From a virus: a DNA stretch of 64,000 nucleotides. The notes under the pieces are model-generated. The model saw nothing but the letters and a program-made list of their open reading frames with translations. It ran no database searches and was not told where the DNA came from. The DNA lies in the IMG/VR virus record IMGVR_UViG_3300028801_000007, positions 37,251 to 101,250 of that record. One strand, written 5' to 3'. The position numbers and the translations under genes are program-made. Positions 48,459-56,470 of this stretch are shown in pieces. Position 1 is the stretch's first letter. Every line of letters begins with the position of its first letter.

Positions 48459-49807
48459 GATCTCATCCAGCCTGTGTTTGACCCAAGGCGCCGATGAATG
48501 AACTGCGGCTTTGGCTCTGGTTTAATTGCTTCCGGCTTGGCCAGCTCGGGGAATAGATCGGTCATAGCCCATATCATCGCATCGGCACGGTTCGGGCTGT
48601 TCTCGCCGGTATAGCCATGCGTGGTCATTGCGCATAACTCGTCTTCCATCTCTTGGAACACGCCAGCTAAGCGGACCTTTCCAGCGTCTACCAGGGCTGA
48701 TATCGGCTCGGCTCGGATGACCTTGCCACGCGTCGCGGTGACCGGCCTGAACGGTACATTCGGCAGCGCCGTGCGTACCACGAACTTGACCATCGCGCCG
48801 CCATAATTCACCTCACCGACGATGCGATCGCCGCCCCAACGCTTATAGGCATCCGTCGCAACCTTGCCCCACACAGCAGGACCAGCCTTGCACGTCAGAT
48901 CCTCCAATACATACCCATTCCCATCAATTCCGAGACCAGCCACGACAATTCCGATTTCGTCATTGTCGACGTTGTCATCATCATCGGCGCCTGACGGATC
49001 GACTGCCACGACGATACGCAACATGTCCGGCAGTTCGTCATCAATGTTGCGCCAACGTTCAAACACTTCTTCGGAGAAAAGTGCATTAGGCGAGGCATCG
49101 CGGAACTCTCCTTCGAGGAAGCGCTTGCGCATCCGTGGCGACATTTCGGACAGCGTCTTCAGGTAGTCGGCGGACAGATTCTCTTGGTTGTCGCGAGGAT
49201 TGATCTGCATGAAGGCGTAGTTGTCGGGCTCGCTCAACGATGCACGCGTTTCGGGACTCACCTTGGTCTTAAACAGGCGATAGGTCCAATGCCCTTTGTC
49301 GGGCGGATTCTCGTCGTAATACATCTTCATGATCAGATCGTTGCCCGTCGCATTGTCGCGTACCTTCTGCGCCAAGCGCGTCATGACCATTTCACGCCCC
49401 GAATATGGAATCTGAGAGCACTCATTCAAAAAGATGTCGGCAAACTCTGTGCCGAGAATCTTCTCAGTGCGCTGCTTGTCATCGAGGCCGCCGAACCACA
49501 GCTCACTGCCACCGGGAAACGTCGCATAGCCCAGCGACTTATTCACGTCATATGGGACGCCCGGAAAGCATATGGACATCACCTTAGGAAAGGTGTCCAG
49601 CATGATTGAGTTCTTGACGTGACCAAAGCGAAAACGAAGCACAGCGCCGCGTGAGCCGGGCGCCTTAAGACGACGTTGGACCTGCTTCCTAATAATTAGC
49701 AGCGTCTTTCCGGACCTAGAACCACCCGCAAGCATCACGTGCTTCGCCGGCCCGTTCAGCATCTCCTGGGCTTCGGCCTGCCTAGTAGTGAGCTTGAACT
49801 CAGCCAT
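48455..49807 (-). CDS. Terminase large subunit
   Basis: The start at MAEFKLTTRQAEAQEML is the family start. The longer frame runs into the small subunit gene. The 450-residue protein has Walker A at about 26-35 (LAGGSRSGKT), Walker B (EFADIFLNECSQI) and the RNase H-like nuclease domain beginning VAVDPSGADDDD, with VGEVNYGGAMVKF later. It cuts concatemers and pumps DNA into the procapsid through the portal. Confidence 0.93.
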   Translation of the reverse strand: MAEFKLTTRQAEAQEMLNGPAKHVMLAGGSRSGKTLLIIRKQVQRRLKAPGSRGAVLRFRFGHVKNSIMLDTFPKVMSICFPGVPYDVNKSLGYATFPGGSELWFGGLDDKQRTEKILGTEFADIFLNECSQIPYSGREMVMTRLAQKVRDNATGNDLIMKMYYDENPPDKGHWTYRLFKTKVSPETRASLSEPDNYAFMQINPRDNQENLSADYLKTLSEMSPRMRKRFLEGEFRDASPNALFSEEVFERWRNIDDELPDMLRIVVAVDPSGADDDDNVDNDEIGIVVAGLGIDGNGYVLEDLTCKAGPAVWGKVATDAYKRWGGDRIVGEVNYGGAMVKFVVRTALPNVPFRPVTATRGKVIRAEPISALVDAGKVRLAGVFQEMEDELCAMTTHGYTGENSPNRADAMIWAMTDLFPELAKPEAIKPEPKPQFIHRRLGSNTGWMRS

Positions 49808-50198
49808 GTACGTCTGATCCATTGAGCACGAGCTGCATCGGTGCTTCCGGATCGCCGGTATGCTGCACGCTATCGCCAAACTTCTTGCGGTTGCGTATCT
49901 TCAGCTCCCACTTACGAGCGTCCATGCGGTTCTTTGCGATCGCCGAGTCCTTTTCCGTATCCGCGATATAGACGATATCTTGCAGGCAAGAATCTTCGTA
50001 ATCCTTGTAGGCCTGATCGTACTGAGCTTGCAGTTCTGGCGCACGCTTGCGCCATTTATTAAACGTCGCCCGGTCGGGCATGCCCTTCAGTTCGCACGTC
50101 TCGCGCAAGCTCTTGCCGTCTGCAATAAGCTCGCATATCTCATCGAACAGCTTCTGAGAGAACTCAGTACGCGGCGCTTGTCCTTTCTTACCGGCCAT
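49800..50198 (-). CDS. Terminase small subunit
   Basis: The 132-residue protein has an N-terminal helix-turn-helix (SQKLFDEICELIADGKSLRE, GMPDRATFNKWR) and helical oligomerisation region (QYDQAYKDYEDSCLQDIVYI, KNRMDARKWELKI), ending in a short tail overlapping the large subunit gene. It recognises the packaging site. Confidence 0.9.
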   Translation of the reverse strand: MAGKKGQAPRTEFSQKLFDEICELIADGKSLRETCELKGMPDRATFNKWRKRAPELQAQYDQAYKDYEDSCLQDIVYIADTEKDSAIAKNRMDARKWELKIRNRKKFGDSVQHTGDPEAPMQLVLNGSDVHG

Positions 50199-50200
50199 CG

Positions 50201-50413
50201 TTACGCTCCTGAGCCGATCTTGATCTTCGTGTACTGCGGTTCAGCGCCGCACGATTTGCGCAACTCACTGATGCGCTCTTGACGGTCCCAGATGTCCTGG
50301 CTTTCCTGCATCTTCACGAAGAATTCCATCGCCTTCCGATTGATCTCACTTATCGAGAGCAACCCCTTCGAGTTGCCGAAATTGATCGTGCCGTCTCTAT
50401 TGATCGTTGCCAT
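50201..50413 (-). CDS. Small hypothetical protein (70 aa)
   Basis: Two bases upstream of the terminase small subunit gene. A beta N-terminus (MATINRDGTINFGNSKG) is followed by a charged helix (INRKAMEFFVKMQESQDIWD). It may be a terminase accessory protein by position only. Confidence 0.6.
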   Translation of the reverse strand: MATINRDGTINFGNSKGLLSISEINRKAMEFFVKMQESQDIWDRQERISELRKSCGAEPQYTKIKIGSGA

Positions 50414-50414
50414 C

Positions 50415-50627
50415 TCAGTGCCCGCAACAGGGTTGAGTTTTGGAGCCGCATGAGATGCAGGTACGAACCGAATCCTGCGCGATATCGTAGCTGTGCTTTG
50501 CTATAAATCCCGCAGTGGAATGGCGGCGTGGAATGGCATCCCGAAATACAGCATATTCTCGGTCGAGAGCACCTACCGACTCTTTCAGTATTAACATGCG
50601 AAACGCTTCGCTGATGATTGCCATCAT
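50415..50627 (-). CDS. Small hypothetical protein (70 aa)
   Basis: Overlaps the upstream gene's stop by 4 bases and ends just before the next start. A helical N-terminus (MAIISEAFRMLILKESVGAL) is followed by AGFIAKHSYDIAQDS and CISCGSKTQPCCGH, a potential zinc site at the very end. No family recognised. Confidence 0.55.
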   Translation of the reverse strand: MMAIISEAFRMLILKESVGALDREYAVFRDAIPRRHSTAGFIAKHSYDIAQDSVRTCISCGSKTQPCCGH

Positions 50628-50938
50628 CTCGCCCTCGGGTCATGACTCTCGCGGGCATACCAACCGGAAACGAACGCCTGGCACAGCCCGTGATTCGGAA
50701 AGTGAAGCGCGCGCTCGGGTTTATCGTGGTCTAGCTCCTCGGGATAGAGCGTGACGACATATTCCGGCCCGTAGTTGCGCACGTTGAGTAGGTTGCCTTT
50801 GCGCCAGTCGGACGGGATGCTGACGTAGCGCAGTTCGTCGCCGGAGTCATCGATTAGCGCCTGCTCGCTGGTTTCGGTAGGCACGTCATCGACGGCCTCG
50901 ACTGGCAGCGCACCACGCTTGACGTTAGCGCGCTTCAT
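50624..50938 (-). CDS. Hypothetical protein (104 aa)
   Basis: The start at MKRANVKRGALP overlaps the upstream gene slightly. The longer frame reads through it. An acidic middle is followed by RYVSIPSDWRKGNLLNVRNY, EYVVTLYPEELDHDKPE and CQAFVSGWYARE. Function unknown. Confidence 0.6.
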   Translation of the reverse strand: MKRANVKRGALPVEAVDDVPTETSEQALIDDSGDELRYVSIPSDWRKGNLLNVRNYGPEYVVTLYPEELDHDKPERALHFPNHGLCQAFVSGWYARESHDPRAR

Positions 50939-51176
50939 TCTGCTTTCGCGCTTGGATTTCGCGTGCATAGCAGAACAGCTTGTCACGCATACGGCGATCT
51001 TCTGTGTTGATATACAGCGCGTCTTCGATCCAGGCGCTTTGAGCAGCGATTGCTGCGGCGATGTGCGCACGTTTGCGCAGCTTGTGAAGTGCTTTTCCTG
51101 TCATCTTGATCAGTTTTTCCTTGGAAGCAACGAAGTCCGATGTTTCATCGATCCAAATCTTGTCGAGCGTATTCAT
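50925..51176 (-). CDS. Hypothetical helical protein (83 aa)
   Basis: Basic and helical (KLIKMTGKALHKLRKRAHIA, DRRMRDKLFCYAREIQARKQ). It overlaps the GroES-like gene's stop by 4 bases. No family recognised. Confidence 0.55.
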   Translation of the reverse strand: MNTLDKIWIDETSDFVASKEKLIKMTGKALHKLRKRAHIAAAIAAQSAWIEDALYINTEDRRMRDKLFCYAREIQARKQNEAR

Positions 51177-51607
51177 GCTGCCTCCTGTTCGACTATCCCG
51201 CTCACATCGGCTTCACGGCACATGATATGCATCGTGTTTCCCCAATAAATTTGCTGAAAGCTGTAGCCAACATACCGGCCTTCCAACTGCACCGAGCCGA
51301 GCTCAACGATATCGCCCACCTTCACCTGGGTTGGCAAAAATGTCTTGCTGCGCCACATCTTCGTGCGACGGTGCTTGTCCGGGTGGTCATATCGCAATGG
51401 AAAGTGGCCAGGCCCAACAGCCTTCACGATCCCGCGAACCGGCTTGATCTCTTCGACAACAAGCAGAATCTTCGAATGCTCTATCGGCAGCGGCTCGACC
51501 ACGATGTAGTCGTGAAGCGGCTGGATCTTCTCGTCGGGCGCAACGTAGGTCTTCGTCTCGTAAGACAACTCCCCGCCAGCGCCATTGGTCTTGAGGTTGA
51601 CGCCCAT
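51173..51607 (-). CDS. GroES-like co-chaperonin
   Basis: The core resembles Cpn10: PLHDYIVVEPLPIEHSKILL as the first strands and the region of the mobile loop, RGIVKAVGPGHF as the conserved turn, VKVGDIVELGSVQLEGRYVG as the roof-side segment, and NTMHIMCREADVSGIV as the closing strands. A 23-residue N-terminal extension and an insertion with basic residues (YDHPDKHRRTKMWRSKTF) distinguish it from host GroES. Phage co-chaperonins such as T4 gp31 help GroEL fold the coat protein. P22-type coat folding depends on GroEL, so this role is plausible. Confidence 0.72.
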   Translation of the reverse strand: MGVNLKTNGAGGELSYETKTYVAPDEKIQPLHDYIVVEPLPIEHSKILLVVEEIKPVRGIVKAVGPGHFPLRYDHPDKHRRTKMWRSKTFLPTQVKVGDIVELGSVQLEGRYVGYSFQQIYWGNTMHIMCREADVSGIVEQEAA

Positions 51608-51885
51608 TATCGAATCCTTGTTTCGGCATTCAAAAGAAGTTGTCGATGATGGTCATCCAGATGGCATGCATGGTCCACGACGATGCCCTCCAAAATCTTG
51701 CCGTGCCATCCATGGTCTAGCCACGAAGGCTCTACGATCCTTAGGTCTTCCCGCAAAATCTTCGCAGCGAGCTTGCGGACATAGTCGGTGGCGAAAGGAT
51801 GCGGAGAAACATATACGGCACCGCGCGGCGCAGCCTTCATTTGCTCTGTCGTGCGCCCAGTTCCACGCTCATAATCGATAGTCAT
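51607..51885 (-). CDS. Conserved phage protein with GRGTGRTT-like motif (92 aa)
   Basis: The sequence begins DYERGTGRTTEQMKAAPRGA, a P-loop-like phrase without a Walker B partner, followed by YVRKLAAKILREDLRIV and LEGIVVDHACHLD. Short proteins of this type are widespread in phages. The loop may bind nucleotide or phosphate. It overlaps the neighbouring gene by 1 base. Confidence 0.65.
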   Translation of the reverse strand: MTIDYERGTGRTTEQMKAAPRGAVYVSPHPFATDYVRKLAAKILREDLRIVEPSWLDHGWHGKILEGIVVDHACHLDDHHRQLLLNAETRIR

Positions 51886-52058
51886 CAGCGAAATCTCCGT
51901 ATGTAGCGCTTGTGATACCGCTGAATATCCGTAACCGACTCAAACGGCATATCCCATGCCATAGCAGGTCCGAATGTGCGCAGCACCCACTTCCCAGCCT
52001 CGCAAAAGATGTGTGACTTGCGCTGCGGCGGACTCACAATCGAAGGTAGGTGCATCAT
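51885..52058 (-). CDS. Small hypothetical protein (57 aa)
   Basis: The ATG at 52058 has GGAGG 9 bases upstream, just after the stop of the next gene. The product has SPPQRKSHIFCEAGKWVLRT and DIQRYHKRYIRRFR, basic and aromatic. No family recognised. Confidence 0.5.
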   Translation of the reverse strand: MMHLPSIVSPPQRKSHIFCEAGKWVLRTFGPAMAWDMPFESVTDIQRYHKRYIRRFR

Positions 52059-52059
52059 G

Positions 52060-52236
52060 TCAATAAGCCTCCAACCCATAAATCTTCCTTACTCTGGCAT
52101 CCTCATCCGCATCGTATTCAGTCGCAGCAGCATGGCGCAAAGCCCCGAAGAACTCCTGCGGCGTTACACCGTTCTCCAGGCAGATCCGATCGAAGTCCGC
52201 GGCCATTTCTTCCATGGTGATAAGCTGGTTAGGCAT
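52060..52236 (-). CDS. Small acidic protein (58 aa)
   Basis: The ATG at 52236 overlaps the neighbouring gene by one base. The product is MPNQLITMEEMAADFDRICL ... VTPQEFFGALRHAAATEYDA, helical and acidic. Its frame and close spacing support it. Function unknown. Confidence 0.6.
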   Translation of the reverse strand: MPNQLITMEEMAADFDRICLENGVTPQEFFGALRHAAATEYDADEDARVRKIYGLEAY

Positions 52237-52700
52237 CAGTGGCGCTTCCTGCCGTATGCCGGCTCAGGCTTCGTATAACCCGGCTTAGCGCCCTTCTTCT
52301 CGGTCACCTTGCCAGCATCCGGCGTCTTACCACTGCCAGCCTGCGCTTGCTTGGTCATGCCATCCGGCTTGTGATGAACGCCAAGGTGCGTAATCTGCAA
52401 CTCGACATGGCGCTCTTCATCGCCGCCCTCGCGCTTCTCTGCACGAGCGCCGACGACATGCGCCTTCGAATGCATCGTGACCTCGCTACCGACCTCGGGC
52501 ATATCGTTCATGCCCATCTTCTTCATGCTGTCGTGGTCGAGATGCACCTTTAGGCCGTACGGATACTCGGGGCCGTCAGAGTTGGTCATGGCATTGGTCG
52601 CGCCTTCCTTCTTCGCAGCGTTGGTGCGGCGCATGTCGGTCATGTTGACCGCGCTCATGGTCTCGTCGCCCTTGGCCTTTCCTTTGACGTCACGGGGCAT
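52236..52700 (-). CDS. Hypothetical protein, possible capsid accessory (154 aa)
   Basis: The central part (PYGLKVHLDHDSMKKMG, MPEVGSEVTMHSKAHVVG, HVELQITHLGVHHKP) has the look of a small beta-barrel capsid-associated protein seen near terminase genes in several phages. The C-terminal tail is basic and Gly/Pro-rich. I recall similar sequences being called capsid staple or cement proteins, but I cannot confirm it. Confidence 0.55.
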   Translation of the reverse strand: MPRDVKGKAKGDETMSAVNMTDMRRTNAAKKEGATNAMTNSDGPEYPYGLKVHLDHDSMKKMGMNDMPEVGSEVTMHSKAHVVGARAEKREGGDEERHVELQITHLGVHHKPDGMTKQAQAGSGKTPDAGKVTEKKGAKPGYTKPEPAYGRKRH

Positions 52701-52852
52701 TATTTTTGCTCCTTGCGATCGTTGTAGGCGTCTGGCGACTTGCGTACTGCGCCGCTCTGCTGGCCTTGGCTGGTGCCATTCCGGTCGAAGTGCCCAGTGG
52801 GAAGCCTAGGCTGCGATTTGGGTTGACTCGGTTTCTGTGAGATTTTGCTCAT
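52700..52852 (-). CDS. Small disordered protein (50 aa)
   Basis: A 50-codon frame rich in Ser, Gln, Pro and Lys (MSKISQKPSQPKSQPRLPTG ... SPDAYNDRKEQK) lies exactly between two genes, overlapping the HNH gene by 4 bases and the downstream gene by one. The tight fit supports translation. Confidence 0.5.
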   Translation of the reverse strand: MSKISQKPSQPKSQPRLPTGHFDRNGTSQGQQSGAVRKSPDAYNDRKEQK

Positions 52853-53343
52853 GCTGCCCTCGCGAATTGGCCATGGAATTGCTGCGCTGCTCGCATATAG
52901 GCGGCATGCGCCTCTTCTGCGCTATCGAATAGGCCGAGGTACTTGAGGCTCCCCTCAATCCGTATGTCGGCCCTGAATCTACCTATTTGCTTGTGGAACC
53001 CGACACCCTTGAGCCCACTGGTGTTACGCAAAGAAATCTTACTATTTGCATTGTTTTGGGACCTTGTTGCCTCGCGAAGATTGCAGGGACGATTGTCATC
53101 ACGTACTCCGTTGGCATGGTCAACGTGCAAATCTGGCCAACGACCATTTGTCATCGCGAACGTGATTCGGTGCTCATAGATGCGCGAACCATCGATGTAG
53201 ACCCGGCGATACCCATCGCTCTTCAGGCTTCCGGCGCGATCGTCGGCGTGATGCCCTAAGCTAGCCCCTCGCCAGCACAGGAACCCGGTCGCTTCATCGA
53301 GGCGCAACAAAAAATGTAACCTAGCGATCGCAATTCGTCTCAT
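52849..53343 (-). CDS. HNH homing endonuclease with AP2 domain, copy 3
   Basis: The 164-residue protein has the HNH core (IYEHRITFAMTNGRWPDLHV, DHANGVRDDNRPCNLREATR) and the AP2-like domain (SGLKGVGFHKQIGRFRADIR, GLFDSAEEAHAAYMRAAQQF). Unlike the other copies it overlaps the upstream gene's stop by exactly 4 bases, so it has joined the operon by translational coupling. Confidence 0.9.
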   Translation of the reverse strand: MRRIAIARLHFLLRLDEATGFLCWRGASLGHHADDRAGSLKSDGYRRVYIDGSRIYEHRITFAMTNGRWPDLHVDHANGVRDDNRPCNLREATRSQNNANSKISLRNTSGLKGVGFHKQIGRFRADIRIEGSLKYLGLFDSAEEAHAAYMRAAQQFHGQFARAA

Positions 53344-53495
53344 GACCTAACTCCTTTCTTGGCCTGCTCTCTGGCTTCCGAGTAGCCCAAAGCAAGGCGC
53401 TGCTTGACGTTCGAGTACTTGCGATCCTCACGTTTCGATGACACAAACCGCGAGAGGAAGTCGGAAAGCTTCTCGCCCTGTTTAGCTGCTGGCAT
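53340..53495 (-). CDS. Small basic protein (51 aa)
   Basis: The ATG at 53495 opens a 51-codon frame (MPAAKQGEKLSDFLSRFVSS, NVKQRLALGYSEAREQAKKG), helical and basic. Its stop overlaps the HNH start. A ribosome-binding site is weak. Function unknown. Confidence 0.5.
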   Translation of the reverse strand: MPAAKQGEKLSDFLSRFVSSKREDRKYSNVKQRLALGYSEAREQAKKGVRS

Positions 53496-53555
53496 GGCGA
53501 CTCTCCGAAATGTTGATGGCGGTATTCATACCTCAATCTTGATGATTTGGCAAGA

Positions 53556-53669
53556 TTATCGGGTGTGGACTAGCCAAGCACCCGCGAAAACGAGCGATGC
53601 AGCCACCGGATGGACGAACAGTCCGACCAAAAAGGCGACAAACAGCGTGCAAAGGCAGAATTTCAGCAT
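53556..53669 (-). CDS. Possible small membrane peptide (37 aa)
   Basis: A 37-codon frame with two short hydrophobic stretches (LKFCLCTLFVAFLVGLFV and AASLVFAGAWLV). It overlaps the end of the upstream gene by 7 bases. CTGGAGCAAT, a ribosome-binding site, precedes it. Confidence 0.45.
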   Translation of the reverse strand: MLKFCLCTLFVAFLVGLFVHPVAASLVFAGAWLVHTR

Positions 53670-54025
53670 GATTGCTCCAGGGTTGATGTGAATCGTAGCG
53701 ACTGCCGAACGAATTCGGGCATGAGATGCGCTAAATCCGGCACAGGAGGCGGCGCTAGCCGCGCCTGTGCCTCTGCGTATCGCTTGGCCGTGTAGGCGCT
53801 TATCCTGAACTCGGCAGCGTCGCCAAGGGGCTCGCTAGTGCGGAATAGACGAGTTTTCTGCGCTCGACCTTTGCGATCACCACGCAGCATGCCCAGCTCG
53901 ATAAGTAGTAGCGCCTTCTTGCGGATCGCGTCCGGCTTCTGGCACATCACCTCGGCCAATTCATCGAACGTGGCCCCTGGATTCGCCTCGACCGCCAGGC
54001 ATAGGTTGCGATGACTATCCTTCAT
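53663..54025 (-). CDS. Winged-helix-like early protein (120 aa)
   Basis: The N-terminal 50 residues (RNLCLAVEANPGATFDELAE, PDAIRKKALLLIELGMLRGD) form a likely winged helix with recognition helix. The rest is charged. It holds the place in genome B's early operon that the winged-helix protein at 2077-2373 holds in genome A. A regulatory role is inferred. Confidence 0.6.
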   Translation of the reverse strand: MKDSHRNLCLAVEANPGATFDELAEVMCQKPDAIRKKALLLIELGMLRGDRKGRAQKTRLFRTSEPLGDAAEFRISAYTAKRYAEAQARLAPPPVPDLAHLMPEFVRQSLRFTSTLEQSC

Positions 54026-54251
54026 GATGATCTCTCCATTCGATGAACGGCTTGCGCAAATGCTCGTGAAACCGCTCAGCAGCGGTCGGATTCGTGTCCA
54101 GCTCGCGGCGGCTGTCTATGCCGCATACGACGCGCACGACCTCGGCAGCCTCTGCCGCATCCCCCGGATTGAAATCGGTGTCGTGCACGAGCCATTGTCG
54201 AAACACAGGGTCGCGGCAGAGGATTGCTGAGAGGCGTGCGAGGGACTGCAT
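54015..54251 (-). CDS. Conserved phage protein, paralogue of 5357-5827 C-terminal domain
   Basis: The start at MQSLARLSAI lies just after the next upstream stop. The 78-residue product (VFRQWLVHD, EAAEVVRVVCGIDSRRELDT, AAERFHEHLRKPFIEWRD) matches the C-terminal domain of the longer genome A protein, lacking its N-terminal domain. Function unknown. Confidence 0.65.
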   Translation of the reverse strand: MQSLARLSAILCRDPVFRQWLVHDTDFNPGDAAEAAEVVRVVCGIDSRRELDTNPTAAERFHEHLRKPFIEWRDHHEG

Positions 54252-54253
54252 GG

Positions 54254-54457
54254 TTAAACGAATCTCGTAAACGAAAGCGCCAAACAAATCGCATTGAACT
54301 CCCGAGACGCAGTTTCAACGGCGATCATGTAATTTTCTTGCTCTTTAAGCATCGCTGAGTGCATCACCGCGTTCTGCTCCACGACAGCCATCTGCATACG
54401 CAGAAGCTCACGCGCTACATGCTGCGTGCGCTTCTCCCTCAATCGTTCTGGCGTCAT
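54254..54457 (-). CDS. Small helical protein (67 aa)
   Basis: The start at MTPERLREKRTQ removes a less likely extension over the end of the resolvase gene. The product is one long helix rich in Met, Glu and Gln (HVARELLRMQMAVVEQNAVM). No family recognised. Confidence 0.5.
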   Translation of the reverse strand: MTPERLREKRTQHVARELLRMQMAVVEQNAVMHSAMLKEQENYMIAVETASREFNAICLALSFTRFV

Positions 54458-54512
54458 CACAAAATCTCCAACGAATGTTGAGCCACGGCATAACTGATCG
54501 GCGCGAGGCTGC

Positions 54513-55004
54513 TCATACGAAATGCCTCTGCGCATACCTAGCGATCAACAGAGCGTCAGAACGCCCATGATGCTTCTTGAGCGGACAGAATGCAGAGCCG
54601 AACAGCTTTCGCGCATGGGCAAGACTCTGATCTTTGGTATCGCTGATTTCGCTCTTGCGGATGCCATACCATTTCTGCCATGCCTGGGGCGAGACGAATA
54701 GCGTGTCTACACCGCACAGTTCGAGCACTGTGCTGATGACAGCCTTCGTAGCCGCCAGTGATGCCATCGTCTGCACCGAACCGCCAGCGAAGGTGTTTAG
54801 CACCTCCATGACGCATATGGCGCTGCGATCAGCTGGCAAGCGTTTCAGCAGAAGCGCCTTCAAAGCGACGGGGTCGATCTCGTTCTTGACCTTGCTCACA
54901 TCTCGCTTGAGGCGGATCGGCAGGTCATCGACGTAGACGCTTTCACCGTCGAGAGTGGCGAGAGCACCGGTTATGCCAGGGTCGATACCAATGACGATAG
55001 TCAT
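54513..55004 (-). CDS. ruvC: RuvC-like Holliday junction resolvase
   Basis: The 163-residue protein has the RuvC catalytic residues: the first aspartate in IGIDPGITGAL, the glutamate in CVMEVLNTFAGGS, and the late acidic pair with HHGRSDALLIARY. This is the shortened RuvC of phages. It resolves branched DNA before packaging, the job that NinG may do in genome A. Confidence 0.87.
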   Translation of the reverse strand: MTIVIGIDPGITGALATLDGESVYVDDLPIRLKRDVSKVKNEIDPVALKALLLKRLPADRSAICVMEVLNTFAGGSVQTMASLAATKAVISTVLELCGVDTLFVSPQAWQKWYGIRKSEISDTKDQSLAHARKLFGSAFCPLKKHHGRSDALLIARYAQRHFV

Positions 55005-55038
55005 GCTTTAGCTCCATCGCGCACGCGTGTGCTGGTGA

Positions 55039-55680
55039 TCATGGTGTCTCCCAAATCTTCTGCCCAGTGGCCAGTTTCAAAGCCCTGGCGATCTGGTACA
55101 GGTTCGTGTATTCCTCGCGATCCTCATCCGCACAGTTCTCGAGCACCTTGCGTCCAGCGCTCGAAAGCATCGCGTCAGTAGCGCAGCGACGGACCTCATA
55201 GGTGAGTGGCAAGCCAGATAGCGACATCCCACGCCGAAGCAGCTTAAATGCCCACTCAGCGGTCGGCTCGGGGTTGGTCAACCGCTTGAGCAGCGGTCCA
55301 ATCTGCGCGATATGGGCATCAACAACACTCGGCGTCGATTGACCTCCGCTTTCAAGCCGAAGCGTATGGCTGGCAGATTCGTAAAGCCGCGTCTGCTTGC
55401 ACAGGCCGAAGAACTCGGGAAGCGTCGGCGGAAATTTCAGCGTAAGAAGCGCGCCAACCCCGGCTTTGAGCTCAGCGTTCGATAGTTTCGCGAGTGCCCT
55501 GCCCCACTCGACCTTAACGCCTTCGAGGTCAACCCCGCGCCACTGGTCGAGGAAACGAGCGCCCCACGTCCTGGCCATTTTCTCGAACAGACCCGTGACC
55601 CAATGCTCCGGCGCAGCATCCTTCGGCCAATTGCTCGGCGCTAGGGGGTTAGATGTCGATGATGTCGCTGGCAGGTTCAT
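55039..55680 (-). CDS. Lambda P-like replication protein
   Basis: The start at MNLPATSSTSN is uncertain; an ATG 48 bases earlier is possible. The protein has HWVTGLFEKMARTWGARFLD, VEWGRALAKLSNAELKAGVG and KFPPTLPEFFGLCKQ, the pattern of the phage_lambda_P family, and a helical C-terminus. P-type proteins recruit host DnaB to the initiator. It overlaps the DUF1376 gene, the likely initiator. Confidence 0.82.
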   Translation of the reverse strand: MNLPATSSTSNPLAPSNWPKDAAPEHWVTGLFEKMARTWGARFLDQWRGVDLEGVKVEWGRALAKLSNAELKAGVGALLTLKFPPTLPEFFGLCKQTRLYESASHTLRLESGGQSTPSVVDAHIAQIGPLLKRLTNPEPTAEWAFKLLRRGMSLSGLPLTYEVRRCATDAMLSSAGRKVLENCADEDREEYTNLYQIARALKLATGQKIWETP

Positions 55681-56464
55681 GAGGCGTGTTTCCGGTGAGA
55701 ATTTCGTAGGCGCGTCTGCGATCGTCATGCACGTTCAAAGGCTTAGAGGGTGATGCGCGGGCCTGTGGCGCAGCTGCTTCGGTGGTCCATCGCTCGGCGA
55801 TTCGAAGGACGTACGCCGGCGCTATGCGCTGACCTGGCTTAGCGGCTTTGGCTTCCGCACATGCGGCTTCGACCGTTGCGACGGAAACACCGGCATCAGC
55901 CGCTGCGATGATTCGGGGATCTGCGGGTTGCGCTGCGATGCTGTATCGACGCATTGCAGCAGACAATTCGGCAGGTTGCGCGCGAGGTATACCGCTATGC
56001 GTACTTTTTCCGCCTGTTGCTAAGGTTTTAGGTGTTAACGGTAATGGTAATGGTAAAGGGCATTCCTCAAGCACCTCTGGGGCATCTACTTGAGCAATGC
56101 TCGGAGCATCCTTTTTTCCCCATCTCGCTTCCGCTGCCTTCCGTGCCTTTTCGCTCGCTGCCCCTTTTCCCTCAAGGGCAGCAGCGATTTCCTCATCAAT
56201 TATCTTGTGATGCCATGCACCATCATGGACATAAAATAATTTCTCTAGAACAGGCCGCGTTTTCTTCCAAAGAAATGCAGATAAACGCGTGACGTTTTGC
56301 AGAATTTCATCATCGTCGGGCGGCGGACCAGAGCGCCAATAGTCCATCATGAGCAGAAAATATGCCCCATGTTGTTCGGTGGTCAAGCGAGTTGTGTCCG
56401 CCAAATAGTTACCGATATAAATCGGCATCCATATGTCGGCCTTGTTCTTCTCAGCGCACGCCAT
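55649..56464 (-). CDS. DUF1376 (YdaU-like) replication protein
   Basis: The 271-residue protein begins ADIWMPIYIGNYLADTTRLT, TEQHGAYFLLMMDYWRSGP and SAFLWKKTRPVLEKLF, the DUF1376 domain, a winged-helix fold found in phage replication initiators, followed by a Pro/Leu linker encoded by short repeats and a helical C-terminal domain. Its position upstream of the P-like gene suggests that it takes the O role in genome B. No clear iterons were found inside it. Confidence 0.82.
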   Translation of the reverse strand: MACAEKNKADIWMPIYIGNYLADTTRLTTEQHGAYFLLMMDYWRSGPPPDDDEILQNVTRLSAFLWKKTRPVLEKLFYVHDGAWHHKIIDEEIAAALEGKGAASEKARKAAEARWGKKDAPSIAQVDAPEVLEECPLPLPLPLTPKTLATGGKSTHSGIPRAQPAELSAAMRRYSIAAQPADPRIIAAADAGVSVATVEAACAEAKAAKPGQRIAPAYVLRIAERWTTEAAAPQARASPSKPLNVHDDRRRAYEILTGNTPHEPASDIIDI

Positions 56465-56470
56465 GATGCT

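Noticed and set aside
56035-56065. Iterons in the DUF1376 gene
   Set aside because: Only a short run of ggtaat-type triplet-like repeats encoding a Pro/Leu linker is present; it does not form spaced dyads as in the O-like gene.
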